Shown here: in pieces, positions 5,839-12,044 of the stretch
How the letters are laid out: every line of letters begins with the position of its first letter
Numbering within the stretch: position 1 is the first letter of the stretch
Assembly: GCA_007129135.1 (NCBI GenBank)
Contig: SKWB01000135.1
Coordinates: forward strand, 1-12,195
Source: Halococcaceae archaeon
GTDB lineage: Archaea; Halobacteriota; Halobacteria; Halobacteriales; Halalkalicoccaceae
Length of the DNA stretch: 12,195 nt
Direction of reading: 5' to 3'
Position numbers and translations under genes: made by a program
The notes under the pieces: generated by a model
What the model was told of the DNA's origin: nothing
Databases searched by the model: none
Seen by the model: only the letters and a program-made list of their open reading frames with translations

Positions 5839-6582
5839 ATGACCGGACTCGACGTCGAGGTGGTAGAAGACGGCGACCGCTCGATGCGGTTTCTCGTGCG
5901 CGGGATCACCCCCGCCTACGCCAACGGGATCCGCCGGGCGATGATCGCGGACGTCCCGACGTTCGCGATCGACACCGTCCGGGTCATCGAGAACTCCTCG
6001 GTGATGTTCAACGAGCAGATCTCGCTCCGGCTGGGGCTGGTCCCGCTCACGACGCCGGTCGGCGAGTTCGAGGAGGGCGACACCGTCACCCTCGCGCTCG
6101 ACGTCTCGGGACCGGGAACGGCCTACTCGGGCGATCTGGTGAGCGCCGAGGCGATGGTCGAGCCCGCAGAGCAGAACGTCCCGATCATCCAGCTGAAAGA
6201 CGGCCAGCGCCTCGAACTCGAGGCCGACGCCGTCCTCGGCCGCGGGAAGTCCCACGCCAAACACCAGGGCGGCGTCTCGGTCGGCTACCGACACCTCCAG
6301 CGCGTGGAGGTAGTGGGCGACCTGGAGGAGTTCGCCGTGGACGAACCGCGGATCGTCCGCGGGGTCATCGAGGACGACGGCGAACTGATCCCGACGAGCG
6401 AGTTCGACCACGACCTCCGCAACCGCTACCCCGGAAAGGAGCTCTCGGTCGAGGACGTGCCGAACGCGTTCGTCTTCCACGTCGAGACCGACGGCTCGTT
6501 CGAGGCCGAGACGCTCGTCGACAGCGCGGCCTCGTCGATCGGCGACCGAGCGGCCGAACTACACGACGCGATCCAACTGTAA
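5839..6582 (+). CDS. rpo3: DNA-directed RNA polymerase subunit Rpo3 (RpoD)
   Basis: This 247-residue subunit corresponds to bacterial alpha and eukaryotic RPB3 and dimerises with Rpo11 to begin RNA polymerase assembly. The alpha-type dimerisation motif is seen near residues 18-45 ([20 protein letters not shown] followed by [15 protein letters not shown]) and again around 50-65 ([10 protein letters not shown]). The conserved [14 protein letters not shown] stretch lies near 136-149. The protein has no cysteine at all, so the 4Fe-4S clusters found in Sulfolobus and many methanogen Rpo3 proteins cannot be present. The gene lies one base after the rps11 stop, in the archaeal order rps13-rps4-rps11-rpo3. 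A 121-nt spacer separates it from tRNA-Leu. Confidence 0.96.
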   Translation: MTGLDVEVVEDGDRSMRFLVRGITPAYANGIRRAMIADVPTFAIDTVRVIENSSVMFNEQISLRLGLVPLTTPVGEFEEGDTVTLALDVSGPGTAYSGDLVSAEAMVEPAEQNVPIIQLKDGQRLELEADAVLGRGKSHAKHQGGVSVGYRHLQRVEVVGDLEEFAVDEPRIVRGVIEDDGELIPTSEFDHDLRNRYPGKELSVEDVPNAFVFHVETDGSFEAETLVDSAASSIGDRAAELHDAIQL

Positions 6583-6657
6583 CAGATGAGACCTTCAGAC
6601 CACACCGCGTCCGCCGGCAGGGGCCACCGACCGCGGAGAGCCGTGCGGACCGAAACT

Positions 6658-6666
6658 GGTTTGAAG
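6658..6666 (+). promoter_or_regulatory. Candidate internal promoter before tRNA-Leu
   Basis: GGTTTGAAG, preceded by a purine-rich CCGAAACT that could be a TFB-recognition element, lies about 40 nt upstream of tRNA-Leu. It predicts a start near 6688. It would let tRNA-Leu, rpl18e, rpl13, rps9, rpo10, rpo6, eno and rps2 be expressed independently of the rps13 half of the cluster. Confidence 0.5.
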
Positions 6667-6703
6667 GGGCGACGAGTAGCACAGCGCGCCGACTACCCAT
6701 CGT

Positions 6704-6788
6704 GCAGGGATAGCCAAGTCTGGCCAACGGCGCGGCGTTCAGGGCGCCGTCTCGTAGGAGTCCGCAGGTTCAAATCCTGCTCCCTGCA
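6704..6788 (+). tRNA. tRNA-Leu (anticodon CAG)
   Basis: This 85-nt class II tRNA has acceptor stem GCAGGGA (6704-6710) paired perfectly with TCCCTGC (6781-6787) and discriminator A6788, the expected base for leucine. Positions 8-9 are TA, the D stem is GCC/GGC, and the anticodon stem CGGCG/CGCCG encloses TTCAGGG with anticodon CAG at 6740-6742, reading CUG. The long variable arm has the stem CTC/GAG (6751-6760). The T arm is GCAGG-TTCAAAT-CCTGC (6764-6780). The flanking GT/AC could extend the stem to nine pairs, but the spacing to the D arm fixes the mature end at 6704. No intron is seen. It stands 27 nt before rpl18e, as in the Haloarcula S9 cluster. Confidence 0.95.
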
Positions 6789-6815
6789 CTCCATTCTCAC
6801 AACTCGAGAGGAACA

Positions 6816-7169
6816 ATGAGCACGACGAATCCGAGGCTGCAGAGTCTCATCGCCGAACTGAAGTCGGTGTCCCGCGACTCGGGCGCCGACGTCTGGAGCG
6901 ACATCGCAGCCCGCTTAGAGAAACCACGCCGGAACCACGCCGAGGTCAACCTCGGGCGTATCGAACGGTACGCCAACGGGGCCGAGACCGTCGTCGTTCC
7001 GGGGAAGGTGCTCGGAAGCGGTGTACTACAGACCGACGTCACCGTCGCCGCCGTCGACTTCTCCCGGAGCGCCGAGACGAAGATCGAGGCGGCGAACGGC
7101 CAGGTGAAGCGGCTGGAACAGGCCGTCGAGGAGAACCCCGACGGATCGAACATCAGGGTGATCACATGA
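6816..7169 (+). CDS. rpl18e: 50S ribosomal protein eL18 (L18e)
   Basis: The 117-residue protein is the archaeal/eukaryotic eL18, formerly HL29 in Haloarcula, and binds 23S rRNA. Family features are the N-terminal [17 protein letters not shown], the middle [18 protein letters not shown], and the [14 protein letters not shown] segment at about 58-71, which belongs to the uL15/eL18 fold. Length is the usual archaeal size. The ATG at 6816 is 27 nt after tRNA-Leu. Its stop TGA (7167-7169) overlaps an ATG at 7166, which does not start rpl13, as would be expected, but a 20-codon frame. Confidence 0.96.
   Translation: MSTTNPRLQSLIAELKSVSRDSGADVWSDIAARLEKPRRNHAEVNLGRIERYANGAETVVVPGKVLGSGVLQTDVTVAAVDFSRSAETKIEAANGQVKRLEQAVEENPDGSNIRVIT
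7157..7163 (+). promoter_or_regulatory. Shine-Dalgarno match at the end of rpl18e
   Basis: GGTGATC is a perfect complement of the 3' end of archaeal 16S rRNA (GATCACC) but lies only 2 nt before the ATG at 7166. Its place at the end of rpl18e suggests it once served, or still serves, a coupled downstream start. Confidence 0.45.
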
Positions 7170-7228
7170 GCGAGCGAAGCGAGCGAGTGGGAGTACGCCA
7201 GAACGACGTTCTGGAGGTAATCGCATGA
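7166..7228 (+). CDS. Candidate 20-codon minicistron between rpl18e and rpl13
   Basis: An ATG overlapping the rpl18e stop (ATGA, 7166-7169) opens a 20-residue frame, [20 protein letters not shown], whose TGA (7226-7228) overlaps the rpl13 ATG (ATGA, 7225-7228). Both ends therefore have the 4-nt overlap used for coupling throughout this operon. The frame holds a GAGCGAAGCGAGCGAG repeat-like run (7169-7184) and a hairpin-capable CCAGAAC/GTTCTGG. A strong Shine-Dalgarno site inside it serves rpl13. It may act as a relay that carries ribosomes across a small insertion and not encode a functional peptide. There is no sequence support for a product beyond the two overlaps, so the call is tentative. 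Confidence 0.35.
   Translation: MSERSERVGVRQNDVLEVIA
7169..7224. repeat. Short insert between rpl18e and rpl13 bounded by similar ends
   Basis: The two ATGA sites 59 nt apart sit in similar contexts: GGTGATCACATGAGC (7157-7171) and GGTAATCGCATGAGC (7216-7230) differ at two positions. The insert contains the run GAGCGAAGCGAGCGAG and the hairpin CCAGAAC-GAC-GTTCTGG (7198-7214 approximately). This looks like a small duplicated or inserted element in an otherwise tightly packed operon. Confidence 0.5.
7213..7222 (+). promoter_or_regulatory. Shine-Dalgarno site of rpl13
   Basis: GGAGGTAATC matches the ideal complement of the 16S rRNA end (GGAGGTGATC) at 9 of 10 positions. The GGAGGT core is 6 nt from the ATG at 7225. 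This is the strongest Shine-Dalgarno site in the cluster and fixes the rpl13 start. Confidence 0.7.
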
Positions 7229-7671
7229 GCAGCGTCTCAGGCGCTGAGTTCGAGGTCGACCGCGTGATCGACGCGCGCGACTGCATCGTCGGCCGCGTGG
7301 CGAGCTACGTCGCGCAGGCGGCGCTCGACGGCGAGCGGATCGCCGTCGTGAACGCCGAACACGCGGTGATCACCGGCAACCGGGACGACGTCCTCTCGGT
7401 CTACCAGAAGCGCGCGGAGATCGGCTCCGACCAGGGACCGGCCTACCCGAAGCGACCGGACGGCATCCTGAAGCGGTCGGTCCGCGGGATGATCCCGTAC
7501 AAGAAGAAACACGGCCGAGAGGCCCTGGAGAACGTCCGCGTCTACGTCGGCAACCCGTACGACGAGGACGGTGAGCTCCTCGAGGACACGTCGCTGGATC
7601 GGCTCTCGAACATCAAGTTCGTCTCGCTCGGCGAGGTCGCAGAACAGGTGGGTGCTAACGTCACATGGTAA
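7225..7671 (+). CDS. rpl13: 50S ribosomal protein uL13
   Basis: The 148-residue protein is an early-assembly 23S rRNA-binding protein. It shows the uL13 pattern: [21 protein letters not shown] at about 14-34, [12 protein letters not shown], then [21 protein letters not shown], which holds the conserved RGMxPxK motif, and [12 protein letters not shown]. The C-terminus [22 protein letters not shown] is close to the Haloarcula protein. The ATG at 7225 is supported by the Shine-Dalgarno site at 7213. The last codons overlap the rps9 start by 7 nt. Confidence 0.97.
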   Translation: MSSVSGAEFEVDRVIDARDCIVGRVASYVAQAALDGERIAVVNAEHAVITGNRDDVLSVYQKRAEIGSDQGPAYPKRPDGILKRSVRGMIPYKKKHGREALENVRVYVGNPYDEDGELLEDTSLDRLSNIKFVSLGEVAEQVGANVTW

Positions 7672-8060
7672 CGAACACGAGCGGCAAGAAGAAGACGGCG
7701 GTCGCGCGCGCGACGGCCCGAGACGGCACCGGTCGGGTTCGGGTGAACTCGGTTCCGATCGAACTGGTCGAGCCGGAGATCGCCCGGCTGAAGATGCTCG
7801 AACCGTTCCGCATCGTCGACGACGTCCGCGACGCGGTCGACCTCGACGTCCAGGTCGAAGGTGGCGGCTTCTCCGGGCAGGCCGACGCGGTGCGGACGGC
7901 CATCGCACGCGCGCTGGTCCAGCACACGAACGACGCCGAACTCCGCGACGCCTACATGGAGTTCGACCGGTCGCTGCTGGTCAACGACATCAGGCAGACG
8001 GAGTCGAAGAAGTGGGGCGGACCGGGCGCGAGAGCACGCTACCAGAAGTCCTACCGGTGA
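7665..8060 (+). CDS. rps9: 30S ribosomal protein uS9
   Basis: This 131-residue protein lies in the 30S head and its C-terminal arginine reaches the P-site tRNA anticodon. It has the N-terminal [23 protein letters not shown], the [19 protein letters not shown] motif at about 66-84, and the tail [22 protein letters not shown] ending in the invariant Lys-Ser-Tyr-Arg. The ATG at 7665 lies inside the end of rpl13 (7-nt overlap). A GGTG-rich stretch in the end of rpl13 may be its ribosome-binding site. The stop TGA forms part of the Shine-Dalgarno site of rpo10. Confidence 0.97.
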   Translation: MVTNTSGKKKTAVARATARDGTGRVRVNSVPIELVEPEIARLKMLEPFRIVDDVRDAVDLDVQVEGGGFSGQADAVRTAIARALVQHTNDAELRDAYMEFDRSLLVNDIRQTESKKWGGPGARARYQKSYR

Positions 8061-8062
8061 TC
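8056..8062 (+). promoter_or_regulatory. Shine-Dalgarno site of rpo10 overlapping the rps9 stop
   Basis: GGTGATC contains the rps9 TGA (8058-8060) and stands 5 nt before the first of two consecutive ATG codons (8068). The spacing favours 8068 over 8071 as the rpo10 start. Confidence 0.6.
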
Positions 8063-8067
8063 TCGTC

Positions 8068-8259
8068 ATGATGGTACCTGTCCGGTGTTTCACGTGCGGG
8101 AAGGTCGTCGGCGAGCACTGGGAGGCCTTTTCGGCCAGACGAGAGGAGGGCGAAGACCCCGCCGAGGTGCTCGACGACCTCGGCGTGAACCGACACTGCT
8201 GTCGGCGGATGCTCGTCTCGCACACCGACCTCGTCGACGTCGTCTCACCCTACCAATGA
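8068..8259 (+). CDS. rpo10: DNA-directed RNA polymerase subunit Rpo10 (RpoN)
   Basis: The 63-residue zinc-binding subunit corresponds to eukaryotic RPB10 and stabilises the Rpo3-Rpo11 platform. The zinc motif is complete: Cys7 and Cys10 in VRCFTCGKV, and the adjacent Cys44-Cys45 in [12 protein letters not shown]. The protein begins Met-Met-Val, the same start that gave the Haloarcula homologue its name OrfMMV; together with the Shine-Dalgarno spacing this supports the ATG at 8068 over the one at 8071. It is a small gene in a different frame from longer shadow frames. Its TGA overlaps the rpo6 ATG (ATGA, 8256-8259). Confidence 0.95.
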   Translation: MMVPVRCFTCGKVVGEHWEAFSARREEGEDPAEVLDDLGVNRHCCRRMLVSHTDLVDVVSPYQ

Positions 8260-8441
8260 CACAGCGCCAACGGTTCAACCGGTACGAGAAGGCACGCATC
8301 CTCGGAGCACGCGCGTTACAGGTCTCGTACGGCGCACCGGTGCTGATCGAGACCGACGAGCGCGAGCCGATCCTGATCGCCGCCGAGGAGTACGACGCGG
8401 GGGTCCTCCCGTTCACCGTCAGACGGGGTGGGCCAGCGTGA
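8256..8441 (+). CDS. rpo6: DNA-directed RNA polymerase subunit Rpo6 (RpoK)
   Basis: This 61-residue subunit is the archaeal counterpart of bacterial omega and eukaryotic RPB6, which clamps the largest subunit. It contains the family motifs [21 protein letters not shown] at 8-28 and the C-terminal [21 protein letters not shown]. It lacks the long acidic N-terminal extension of eukaryotic RPB6. The start overlaps the rpo10 stop by 4 nt, and its own TGA overlaps the GTG start of eno (GTGA, 8438-8441). Confidence 0.95.
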   Translation: MTQRQRFNRYEKARILGARALQVSYGAPVLIETDEREPILIAAEEYDAGVLPFTVRRGGPA

Positions 8442-9643
8442 CGCTGATCGAGTCCGTTCGACTCAGGGAGATCCTCGACTCGCGGGGCAACCCCACCGTG
8501 GAGGCGGACGTCCTCACCGAGAGCGGCGGGTTCGGCCGTGCGGCCGCACCCTCCGGCGCCTCCACCGGGGAGTTCGAGGCGATCGAACTCGACGCGAGGG
8601 AGGCGATCGCGAGGGCGAGAGAGGAGGCCGTCCCCAGACTCGTCGGCGAGGTCTACGCCGGCGACCAGCGCTCGGTCGACGACGCGCTCGCCGCCGCCGA
8701 CGGCACCGAGAACTACTCGGGAATCGGCGCGAACAGCGCCGTCGCGATCAGCATGGCCGCGGCGAAGGCGGGCGCCGACGCGCTCGGCGCCCCGCTCTAC
8801 CAGCATCTGGGTGGGGCGTTCCGCGGTCGGAACTTCCCGATCCCGTTCGGGAACGTGATCGGCGGGGGCGAACACGCCGCCGACGCGACCGACATCCAGG
8901 AGTTCCTCTCGGTGCCGATCGGCGCGCCGAGCGTGGCCGACGCCGTGTTCGCGAACGCGCTCGTCCACGGCACCGTCGGCGACCTGCTCGAAGCGCGGGA
9001 CACGCCCGCCGGGAAGGGCGACGAGGGTGCCTGGGCGCCGGCGATCCCGGACGCGGAGGCGTTCGAGATCGTCGAGGAAGCGACGGACGCCGTAGAGGAC
9101 GAGGTCGGCTTCGAGATCGGCTTCGGCCTCGACGTCGCCGCCTCCGAGTTCTACGATCCAGATACCGAGGTCTACGAGTACAGCGACACCGAGCGTGACC
9201 GCGAGGAACAGGTGGCGTATCTCGCCGACCTCGTCGACGAGTACGGCCTGCTCTACGTCGAGGACCCGCTCGAGGAGAACGATTACGAGGGCTTTTCGAC
9301 CCTCACCGAGCGGGTTGGCGACCGGACGCTCGTCTGTGGCGACGACCTGTTCGTCACGAACACCGAGCGACTCGCCCGCGGGATCGAGGTCGACGCGGCC
9401 AACAGCATCCTGATCAAACCGAACCAGATCGGGACGCTCTCCGATACCGTCGACGCGATCGAACTCGCGGTCGAGAACGGCTACGAGACGGTGATCTCAC
9501 ACCGTTCGGGCGAGACCGAGGACACGACGATCGCACACCTCGCCGTGGCGACCGGCGCCGGCTACATCAAGACCGGCGCGGTCGGCGGCGAGCGAACCGC
9601 GAAACTGAACGAACTGATCCGCATCGCGGACGACGCACTATGA
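8438..9643 (+). CDS. eno: Enolase (phosphopyruvate hydratase)
   Basis: The 401-residue enzyme interconverts 2-phosphoglycerate and phosphoenolpyruvate in glycolysis and gluconeogenesis. The N-terminal domain shows [11 protein letters not shown] (15-25) and the mobile active-site loop SGASTG (39-44). His146 lies in the GGGEHA motif; the catalytic Glu is Glu196 in GDEGAWAP (usually GDEGGFAP). Magnesium ligands are Asp232 (LDVAAS), Glu275 (VEDPLEE) and Asp302 (GDDLF). The catalytic base is Lys327 in the signature [10 protein letters not shown], followed by SHRSGETED (354-362). All key residues are present. The GTG start at 8438 overlaps the rpo6 stop, and the TGA overlaps the rps2 ATG. Its place between polymerase and ribosomal genes is a conserved haloarchaeal arrangement that ties a central-metabolism enzyme to translation genes. 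Confidence 0.97.
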   Translation: MTLIESVRLREILDSRGNPTVEADVLTESGGFGRAAAPSGASTGEFEAIELDAREAIARAREEAVPRLVGEVYAGDQRSVDDALAAADGTENYSGIGANSAVAISMAAAKAGADALGAPLYQHLGGAFRGRNFPIPFGNVIGGGEHAADATDIQEFLSVPIGAPSVADAVFANALVHGTVGDLLEARDTPAGKGDEGAWAPAIPDAEAFEIVEEATDAVEDEVGFEIGFGLDVAASEFYDPDTEVYEYSDTERDREEQVAYLADLVDEYGLLYVEDPLEENDYEGFSTLTERVGDRTLVCGDDLFVTNTERLARGIEVDAANSILIKPNQIGTLSDTVDAIELAVENGYETVISHRSGETEDTTIAHLAVATGAGYIKTGAVGGERTAKLNELIRIADDAL

Positions 9644-10455
9644 GCGACAATCAAGACGGACTCGACGCGGCCGCAGAGGAGATCGACGAGGAGCCCGAGC
9701 CCGAAGCGGGCGCGGACCCCGAGGTCGATCCCGAGGCGGACGTGCGAGACGACGACGCAGCAGAGCCCGCCGAGGCCGAGGAGGCCGAGGCAGAGCCAGA
9801 GCCCGAAACCGAGACGGCCGAGGAAGACGAGCCAACCGGCCCGGCGTTCGACGAGGACGTCATGCCGGACGAGGAGGCGGACCTCCTGATCCCCGTCGAG
9901 GAGTATCTGGGCGCCGGCGTCCACATCGGGACCCAGCAGAAGACGAAGGACATGGAGCGGTTCATCCACCGCGTCAGGACCGACGGTCTCTACGTTCTCG
10001 ACGTCTCCCAGACCGACGACCGGATCCAGGTGGCGGCGAACTTCCTCGCGAACTACGCGCCCGAACAGATCCTCGTCACCTCCTCGCGCCAGTACGGTCG
10101 GTTCCCGGCCGAGACGTTCGCCGACGTGATCGGCGCGCAGGCGCGCACCGGGCGATTCATCCCCGGTACCCTGACGAACCCGGCCTACGAGGGCTACATC
10201 GAGCCGGACGTCGTGGTCGTCACCGACCCGATTGGCGACGCGCAGGCGGTCACCGAGGCGATCACGGTCGGCATCCCCGTGATCGCGATGTGTGACTCGA
10301 ACAACCAGACCTCGAACGTCGACCTGGTCGTCCCGACGAACAACAAGGGGCGAAAGGCGCTGTCGGTGGTCTACTGGCTGCTCGCCAACGAGACGCTCGA
10401 CCGCCGCGGGACCGACACGGTCTACGCGCTCGAAGAGTTCGAGACCGAGATCTGA
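9640..10455 (+). CDS. rps2: 30S ribosomal protein uS2 with a long acidic N-terminal extension
   Basis: The 271-residue protein sits on the solvent side of the 30S subunit between head and body. The conserved uS2 body begins at about residue 82 ([21 protein letters not shown]) and includes [15 protein letters not shown], the [11 protein letters not shown] stretch, [12 protein letters not shown] and the final [25 protein letters not shown] motif. Before it lies an extension of about 80 residues in which 37 are Asp or Glu, with one Arg and no Lys, rich in Ala-Glu-Pro repeats and probably disordered. Such extensions occur on haloarchaeal uS2. The ATG at 9640 overlaps the eno stop (ATGA), supporting the full-length start. 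The 3' end is overlapped by a small gene on the other strand. Confidence 0.95.
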   Translation: MSDNQDGLDAAAEEIDEEPEPEAGADPEVDPEADVRDDDAAEPAEAEEAEAEPEPETETAEEDEPTGPAFDEDVMPDEEADLLIPVEEYLGAGVHIGTQQKTKDMERFIHRVRTDGLYVLDVSQTDDRIQVAANFLANYAPEQILVTSSRQYGRFPAETFADVIGAQARTGRFIPGTLTNPAYEGYIEPDVVVVTDPIGDAQAVTEAITVGIPVIAMCDSNNQTSNVDLVVPTNNKGRKALSVVYWLLANETLDRRGTDTVYALEEFETEI

Positions 10456-10634
10456 GACAGCCGTTTTCTCGCGTAGACGGTCGCAGCGACGATCCAGACG
10501 AGTCCCACTCCCACCAGCAGCGTCTCCCCGACGAGCGCTCCGGCTCCGATCGAGGCGAAGCCGGTTGGGAACGCGGTGAGCAGCACGATCCGGGGGAACG
10601 GGTCGAGGGACGCGAACCGATCTCCGAGGCTCAT
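10422..10634 (-). CDS. Small membrane protein of unknown function, two TM helices
   Basis: From the minus-strand ATG at 10634 a 70-residue protein is read: a short N-terminus ([15 protein letters not shown]), a hydrophobic segment at about 15-34, a Gly-Glu turn, a second helix at about 36-55 ending in the basic YARKR, and a Ser-rich tail. The basic cluster after helix 2 suggests a hairpin with both ends inside the cell. The in-frame upstream extension (to 10808) would run into the fen coding region and loses the hydrophobic character, so the internal ATG is preferred. The last 34 nt overlap the end of rps2 tail to tail. A GGGGGAG run just before the ATG could be a ribosome-binding site; no clear TATA box is seen. 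I recognise no family. Hydrophobic frames do arise by chance, so confidence is moderate. Confidence 0.6.
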   Translation of the reverse strand: MSLGDRFASLDPFPRIVLLTAFPTGFASIGAGALVGETLLVGVGLVWIVAATVYARKRLSQISVSNSSSA

Positions 10635-10687
10635 ACTCCCCCGTTCGATCCGGACCGACGAGTCCGTTTCCGTTCGGAAGTCCGTAG

Positions 10688-10696
10688 CTTCAAACC
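10688..10696 (+). promoter_or_regulatory. TATA-like box of fen
   Basis: CTTCAAACC is centred about 27 nt before the ATG at 10719, predicting a leaderless fen transcript. Confidence 0.45.
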
Positions 10697-10718
10697 CGCC
10701 CGCGTCCAACCCGGGACG

Positions 10719-11696
10719 ATGGGTAACGCCGCATTCAGGGAGCTCGCGTCGATCGAGACCGTCCCGTTCGACGAGCTGCGGGGATCGACGGTCGCGATCG
10801 ACGCGCACAACTGGCTCTACCGGTATCTGACGACGACGGTGAAGTGGACCTCCTCGGAGGCGTACACGACCGACGACGGCGAGGAGGTAGCGAACCTGAT
10901 CGGGGTGGTGAAGGGGCTGCCCAAGCTCTTCGAGAACGACCTCAGCCCGGTGATGGTCTTCGACGGCGCGGTGACCGACCTGAAGGCCGCGGAGGTCGAA
11001 GAGCGCCGCGCGGCGCGCAAGGAAGCCGAGATGGAGCTCGAGCGTGCTCGCGAACGGGGCGACACGGTCGCGGCCTCCCGGCTCGAATCGCGTACCCAGC
11101 GGCTCACACCCACCATCCAGGAGACGACGCGCGAACTCCTCTCGCTCCTCTCGGTGCCGATCGTCGAGGCCCCCGCGGAGGGCGAGGCACAGACCGCACG
11201 GATGGCGAAGAGCGGTCGGGTGGACTACGCCGGCACCGAGGACTACGACGCGCTCCTGTTCGGCTCGCCGAGGACGCTCCGCGGACTGACCAGCAGCGGC
11301 GACCCGGAGCTGATGGACCTAGAGGGGACGCTCTCGGAGCTCGATCTCGATCTCGAGGGGCTGATCGACGTCGGCATCCTCTGTGGCACCGACTTCAACG
11401 AGGGCATCTCCGGGGTGGGCCCGAAGACCGCGCTGAAGGAGATCCGCGAACACGGCGACCTCTGGAGCGTCCTCGAGGCACGGGGGGAGACGATCGAGAA
11501 CGCCGAGACGGTTCGCGCCCTCTTTCTCGACCCGCCCGTGACCGAGGAGTACGAGATCGATCCGAGCGGATCGCCGGACGTCTCCGCGGCTCGGGAGTAC
11601 GTCGCGGAGTGGGGGATCCCCGAGGAGGAGGTCGCCCGCGGCTTCGAGCGGATCGAGGAGGCGACGACGCAGACCGGCCTGGACAGCTGGACCTGA
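10719..11696 (+). CDS. fen: Flap endonuclease 1
   Basis: This 325-residue structure-specific nuclease removes 5' flaps during Okazaki fragment maturation and long-patch repair. The XPG-N domain starts at Met-Gly-Asn with Gly2, whose amino group takes part in catalysis once Met is removed. Metal-binding acids are visible: Asp28 ([12 protein letters not shown]), Asp82 (VFDG), Glu154 and Glu156 (EAPAEGEAQ), Asp175 and Asp177 ([10 protein letters not shown]), and Asp225 (CGTDFN). The helix-hairpin-helix [11 protein letters not shown] at 232-242 grips duplex DNA. The C-terminus QTGLDSWT (318-325) resembles a PCNA-interacting PIP box but ends in Thr where a second aromatic residue is usual. Length is normal for archaea. 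The gene has its own promoter and is divergent from the small membrane protein gene. Confidence 0.96.
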   Translation: MGNAAFRELASIETVPFDELRGSTVAIDAHNWLYRYLTTTVKWTSSEAYTTDDGEEVANLIGVVKGLPKLFENDLSPVMVFDGAVTDLKAAEVEERRAARKEAEMELERARERGDTVAASRLESRTQRLTPTIQETTRELLSLLSVPIVEAPAEGEAQTARMAKSGRVDYAGTEDYDALLFGSPRTLRGLTSSGDPELMDLEGTLSELDLDLEGLIDVGILCGTDFNEGISGVGPKTALKEIREHGDLWSVLEARGETIENAETVRALFLDPPVTEEYEIDPSGSPDVSAAREYVAEWGIPEEEVARGFERIEEATTQTGLDSWT

Positions 11697-11700
11697 ACAC

Positions 11701-11708
11701 GTTTTTGA
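11701..11708 (+). promoter_or_regulatory. TATA box of the bolA-like gene, also a possible fen terminator
   Basis: GTTTTTGA lies 4 nt after the fen stop codon and is centred about 27 nt before the ATG at 11731. Its spacing fits a TATA box for a leaderless transcript, while a T5 run on the coding strand directly after fen would also suit archaeal termination. The two roles are not exclusive. Confidence 0.5.
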
Positions 11709-11730
11709 GCACACTCCGCGAAGGAGAGGT

Positions 11731-11973
11731 ATGGACCCGAGCGAGGTCGAGGCCCTGATCGAATCGGAACTCGACGCCCAGGCGGAGGTACGGAGAGCCC
11801 GCGGCGAGCACGACGACGACCACCTCACGGCGGTCGTCGTCTCGCCCGCCTTCGAGGGCGAGAGCCTCGTCGCCCAGCACCAGCTCGTCTACGAGGCGCT
11901 CGGCGAGCACATGACCCGGGACATCCACGCGCTCGAACTGAAGACCTACACGCCCGAGGAGTACGAGGCGTAG
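11731..11973 (+). CDS. BolA/IbaG family protein
   Basis: The 80-residue protein has the compact BolA fold. The diagnostic parts are [27 protein letters not shown] at 31-57, with the invariant His50 in the helix, and [14 protein letters not shown] near the C-terminus, where His66 matches the conserved C-terminal His of BolA proteins. It has no cysteine, so metal or cluster ligands would be histidines and possibly a partner glutaredoxin cysteine. In bacteria and eukaryotes BolA proteins work with monothiol glutaredoxins in iron-sulfur and iron homeostasis; the role in haloarchaea is inferred. A TATA-like box and an AGGAGAGGT run directly precede the ATG. It lies 34 nt after fen, but appears to have its own promoter. 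Confidence 0.88.
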   Translation: MDPSEVEALIESELDAQAEVRRARGEHDDDHLTAVVVSPAFEGESLVAQHQLVYEALGEHMTRDIHALELKTYTPEEYEA

Positions 11974-12012
11974 TACGGCGCGGTCGGGGCCGACGTCGGG
12001 CGTGATTCAGTA

Positions 12013-12020
12013 GCTTTTAC
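12013..12020 (+). promoter_or_regulatory. TATA box of fumC
   Basis: GCTTTTAC is centred about 28 nt before the ATG at 12045, pointing to a leaderless start. A Shine-Dalgarno-like GAGGTGA also lies at 12033-12039, 5 nt before the ATG, so a leadered transcript from a more distant promoter is possible too. Confidence 0.5.
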
Positions 12021-12044
12021 CCCGATCCCGGAGAGGTGAGTGGT

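Noticed and set aside
6702..6789. tRNA-Leu with acceptor stem beginning at GT (6702)
   Set aside because: This would leave four bases before the D stem and a T discriminator. Starting at 6704 gives the standard two bases and discriminator A.
6586..6819. 77-aa plus-strand frame starting after rpo3
   Set aside because: It spans the tRNA-Leu gene and its promoter region, so it is a chance frame.
8090..8968. 292-aa minus-strand frame opposite rpo10, rpo6 and eno
   Set aside because: Composition is Arg-rich and without any domain; it is antisense to three genes with intact catalytic or zinc motifs.
10635..10808. N-terminal extension of the small minus-strand membrane protein to 128 aa
   Set aside because: The extra residues are antisense to the fen promoter and start, are Arg-rich and show no hydrophobic or acidic pattern; the internal ATG at 10634 fits better.
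11983..11994. GTCG-GGGC-CGAC hairpin after the bolA-like gene as a terminator
   Set aside because: The stem is only four base pairs and no T-run follows it.
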